Source: Pseudoalteromonas piscicida (GTDB lineage: Bacteria; Pseudomonadota; Gammaproteobacteria; Enterobacterales; Alteromonadaceae). Taken from it: 64,000 nt of DNA. A model generated the notes under the pieces. It searched no databases. It worked only from the letters and a program-made list of their open reading frames with translations, and was not told the DNA's origin. This document shows positions 61,748-64,000 of the stretch, piece by piece (within the stretch, counting starts at the first letter, position 1; each line of letters starts with the position of its first letter). The translations under genes were made by a program, and so were the position numbers. Where the stretch lies: positions 2,172,001-2,236,000 of the forward strand of contig NZ_CP021646.1 of the NCBI RefSeq assembly GCF_002208135.1, given 5' to 3'.

Positions 61748-62347
61748 TTAAAGCTTCTTGCGCCCACTAAACGCATGCATTAACGTCATACCGTCTACCA
61801 GGTCAAGCTCACCGCCGACAGGCATACCGTGAGCAATACGCGATGCTTCAACTTGATATTTATGGCATAACTCAGAAATATAATGTGCCGTTGCTTCGCC
61901 TTCTACCGTTGGGTTTGTCGCTAAGATAACTTCGTTAATATTGCCGGCACTTAGCTTACGCTCCAGGACATCAAGGCCGATTTCATTGGGGCCAATCCCA
62001 TCCAGAGGCGATAAATGCCCCATCAACACAAAGTACAAGCCATTAAATTGCCCTGTTTGCTCTATCGCCAATACGTCCGTTGGCGATTCAACCACGCAAA
62101 GTAGCCCTGTGTCTTGGCGCTTGATACTTTGGCAAATATCACACACCTCAACCTCACTAAATGTTCGGCAGCTTGAGCAATGACCGATGGCTTGCATCGC
62201 ATGCGTCAGGCTTTGCCCCAGTTGGCTGCCACCCTCTCTGTCTCGCTCTAATAAATGAAAGGCAATACGCTGCGCAGATTTAGGTCCAATGCCGGGTAAA
62301 CAACGCAGCGCTTCTATAAGCGCCGTTAAACTTGGTGATAATTGCAT
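61748..62347 (-). CDS. recR: Recombination protein RecR
   Basis: 199-residue RecFOR-pathway mediator. N-terminal helix-hairpin-helix ([17 protein letters not shown]), C4 zinc finger (Cys57, 60, 69, 72), Toprim domain ([35 protein letters not shown]). It is followed by htpG, as usual. The customary dnaX-ybaB partners are not upstream; an intergenic gap and the M13 gene are. Confidence 0.95.
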   Translation of the reverse strand: MQLSPSLTALIEALRCLPGIGPKSAQRIAFHLLERDREGGSQLGQSLTHAMQAIGHCSSCRTFSEVEVCDICQSIKRQDTGLLCVVESPTDVLAIEQTGQFNGLYFVLMGHLSPLDGIGPNEIGLDVLERKLSAGNINEVILATNPTVEGEATAHYISELCHKYQVEASRIAHGMPVGGELDLVDGMTLMHAFSGRKKL

Positions 62348-62616
62348 AAATTCGTTTCTTGTGGCCCATGCAGTGCAAATGCACCGATAACAATGCCGAG
62401 ATGATAAGGGATATTGTTGTTGATTTAAAGCCTGCTCCTATCGCATGTCTACCACTCATTTTCCATTTTGAAAACGCATTCATCGCGAATTTCCCAACAA
62501 TTCGACTCAAATGCTTGCAGCAAAAGCGTATTCACTCGACAATGGTTCCATTCCCGATAGTAAATACAGTAAGACGACTGTCGGACTCACTTCTCGAACT
62601 AAATAGAGACTACATA

Positions 62617-64000
62617 ATGAAAAAAACGATAATAGCAAGTGCGCTCACAGCCATCATGCTGACAGCTTGCTCTGAGCCACAAGTCACAACAAGTGAAATC
62701 AAACACGCAGAAAATGCGGCAATAGCAACAGGTAAGGCAGAACTAGGTAGTTTTGGTGTTGACCTCAGTGCACGCGATGAAAGTGTAAAACCGGGCGATG
62801 ATTTCTTTATGTACGCCAGCGGCACTTGGTACAAAAACTACGAAATGCCAGCAGACAAAACGCGTTTTGGTGCATTCTCAGCACTTGCTGAACGCAGTGA
62901 AGAACAAGTAAAAACCATTATCGAAGAGATTGCTAACGGCGAAAACCTAAACGCCGAAGAGCAGCTGATTGCCGATTTTTACAATGCTTATATGGATGTG
63001 GAAACCCTCAATAAGCTTGATATTAAACCTATTCAACCACTACTTGCTGACATTGACGCCATTAATAGCACTGACGGCCTCACCAAAGCATTTGGACAAT
63101 CTTGGCTAACTGGCGTCAATGCGCCGATCGGCGGCGGTATGTGGTTTAACCGTCTAGATCCGAATAAATATGAGATGTCGATGGGTGCTGGCGGACTTGG
63201 ATTACCAGACCGCTCTTACTATTTAGAAGAAGCTGAGCGTTTTGTTAAAACTCGCGAAGCATACGTTGCACATATTGCAGATATGCTTAAATTTGCGGGT
63301 AAAGACAAGCCGACTGAGCGCGCAGAAGCCATTCTTGCACTTGAAACTAAAATTGCAGAGGGCCATTGGCCACGCGAAAAACGCAGAAACCGTGACCTCA
63401 CGTTAAATCAAGTCAAACGTGACGAGCTGGCTACGCAGTACCCAGGTTTTAATTGGGATTTATATTTTGCTGAAACGGGCTACAAGGTGCCTCAGCTAAA
63501 TATGTCTCAGCCAGAGCCGATTAAAGCGATGATTGCACTTATCAACTCTGAAGACTTGGCCGTTTGGAAAGACTACTTAACTTATCACGCAATTAGCGGC
63601 AATGCATCGTTGCTGTCTGAAGATATCTTCAATACTAACTTTGAATTTTATGGCAAACATTTAAGTGGTCAGCAAGAGCCGCGCGCACGTTGGAAACGCG
63701 CAATCAGCGAAATGTCTGGCACCACTTCTCTTGGTTTTGCCATTGGTAAAGTGTACGTTGCCCGTTACTTCCCAGAGTCTTCTAAAAAACAAATGTCAGA
63801 ATTGGTTGAAAACCTACGCACCGCGCTTGGTGAAAGGATTGAAGGCTTAGACTGGATGGGTGAAGAAACAAAAGTAAATGCTCAGGCCAAACTTGCCGCA
63901 TTTACTCCTAAGATTGGCTACCCTGATAAATGGCAATCATTTGATGGGTTAACGTTAACCCGCGATAACTTAATGACGAATGTGAAAAACCTACGTGAGT
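62617..64000 (+). CDS. M13 family metallopeptidase, PepO-like lipoprotein (partial)
   Basis: N-terminal 461 residues of a neprilysin-type zinc peptidase; the frame runs off the window. It starts with a lipoprotein signal (MKKTIIASALTAIMLTAC, Cys18). M13 N-domain text is clear: VKPGDDFFMYASGTWYKN, GLGLPDRSYYL, PREKRRNRDLTLN, FEFYGKHLSGQQEPRARWKRAI. The catalytic HExxH lies beyond the end and cannot be checked. Upstream 62348-62616 holds no gene. Confidence 0.92.
   Translation, partial: MKKTIIASALTAIMLTACSEPQVTTSEIKHAENAAIATGKAELGSFGVDLSARDESVKPGDDFFMYASGTWYKNYEMPADKTRFGAFSALAERSEEQVKTIIEEIANGENLNAEEQLIADFYNAYMDVETLNKLDIKPIQPLLADIDAINSTDGLTKAFGQSWLTGVNAPIGGGMWFNRLDPNKYEMSMGAGGLGLPDRSYYLEEAERFVKTREAYVAHIADMLKFAGKDKPTERAEAILALETKIAEGHWPREKRRNRDLTLNQVKRDELATQYPGFNWDLYFAETGYKVPQLNMSQPEPIKAMIALINSEDLAVWKDYLTYHAISGNASLLSEDIFNTNFEFYGKHLSGQQEPRARWKRAISEMSGTTSLGFAIGKVYVARYFPESSKKQMSELVENLRTALGERIEGLDWMGEETKVNAQAKLAAFTPKIGYPDKWQSFDGLTLTRDNLMTNVKNLRE

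Overview
The window looks like a chromosome segment of a marine gammaproteobacterium of the Alteromonadales, most likely Pseudoalteromonas. The evidence is the low-to-moderate GC content, a bo3-type quinol oxidase, MotY of a sodium-driven polar flagellum, the ANDDNYALAA tmRNA tag, a GlyGly-CTERM exoprotein, periplasmic S46, M13 and DUF885 peptidases, and REP-like palindromes. The genus is inferred from these protein families, not from a database search.

Layout. 1-2391: 5' part of the cyo operon (cyoB cut by the window edge, cyoA). 2690-4841: a weak small membrane-protein gene, a REP-like spacer, and a divergent soxR / flavodoxin-like reductase pair sharing a perfect dyad. 4855-8956: DUF885 lipoprotein and S46 dipeptidyl-peptidase. 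9108-15349: accessory block with a Tle1-like (DUF2235) lipase effector, one intact and three broken DUF2931 lipoprotein copies (putative immunity proteins), and an IS66 element sitting in that array. 15597-28538: ybiT, a GlyGly-CTERM cyclophilin, an SdaC-like transporter, a frameshifted SNF2 helicase, an amidohydrolase lipoprotein, a DUF962 gene split by an in-frame stop, motY and rnt. 28584-32878: fapA-like DUF342 gene, an orphan Card1/VC1899-like CARF nuclease, a pseudogene, and ssrA (tmRNA). 33208-37953: a frameshifted CHASE-PAS hybrid histidine kinase, a periplasmic SBP_bac_3 protein and a secreted TPR protein. 38016-43025: the hrcA/grpE pair divergent from nadK-(membrane protein)-recN. 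43117-51447: DUF1801, gltD-gltB with ARG boxes upstream, grxD, sodB. 51634-56388: the yeaG-yeaH-ycgB stress operon (yeaH frameshifted). 56827-64000: PAS-GGDEF cyclase and REC-CheC operon, exported Tpx, htpG, recR, and the start of an M13 peptidase.

How the genes fit together. Three stress regulons can be read from DNA sites: sigma-32-type promoters before grpE, hrcA and htpG; two LexA boxes before recN; and a SoxR-type dyad between soxR and the reductase. ARG boxes before gltBD point to ArgR control of glutamate synthase. The most unusual part is the effector plus tandem immunity-like array at 9.1-15.3 kb: only the copy translationally coupled to the effector is intact. The orphan CARF nuclease next to ssrA is the second notable defence-like gene.

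Caveat: several broken genes (SNF2 helicase, yeaH, one DUF2931 copy, probably the histidine kinase) differ from an intact frame by one missing base at or near a short homopolymer. This may be a sequencing artefact, so these are marked as frameshifted rather than dead.
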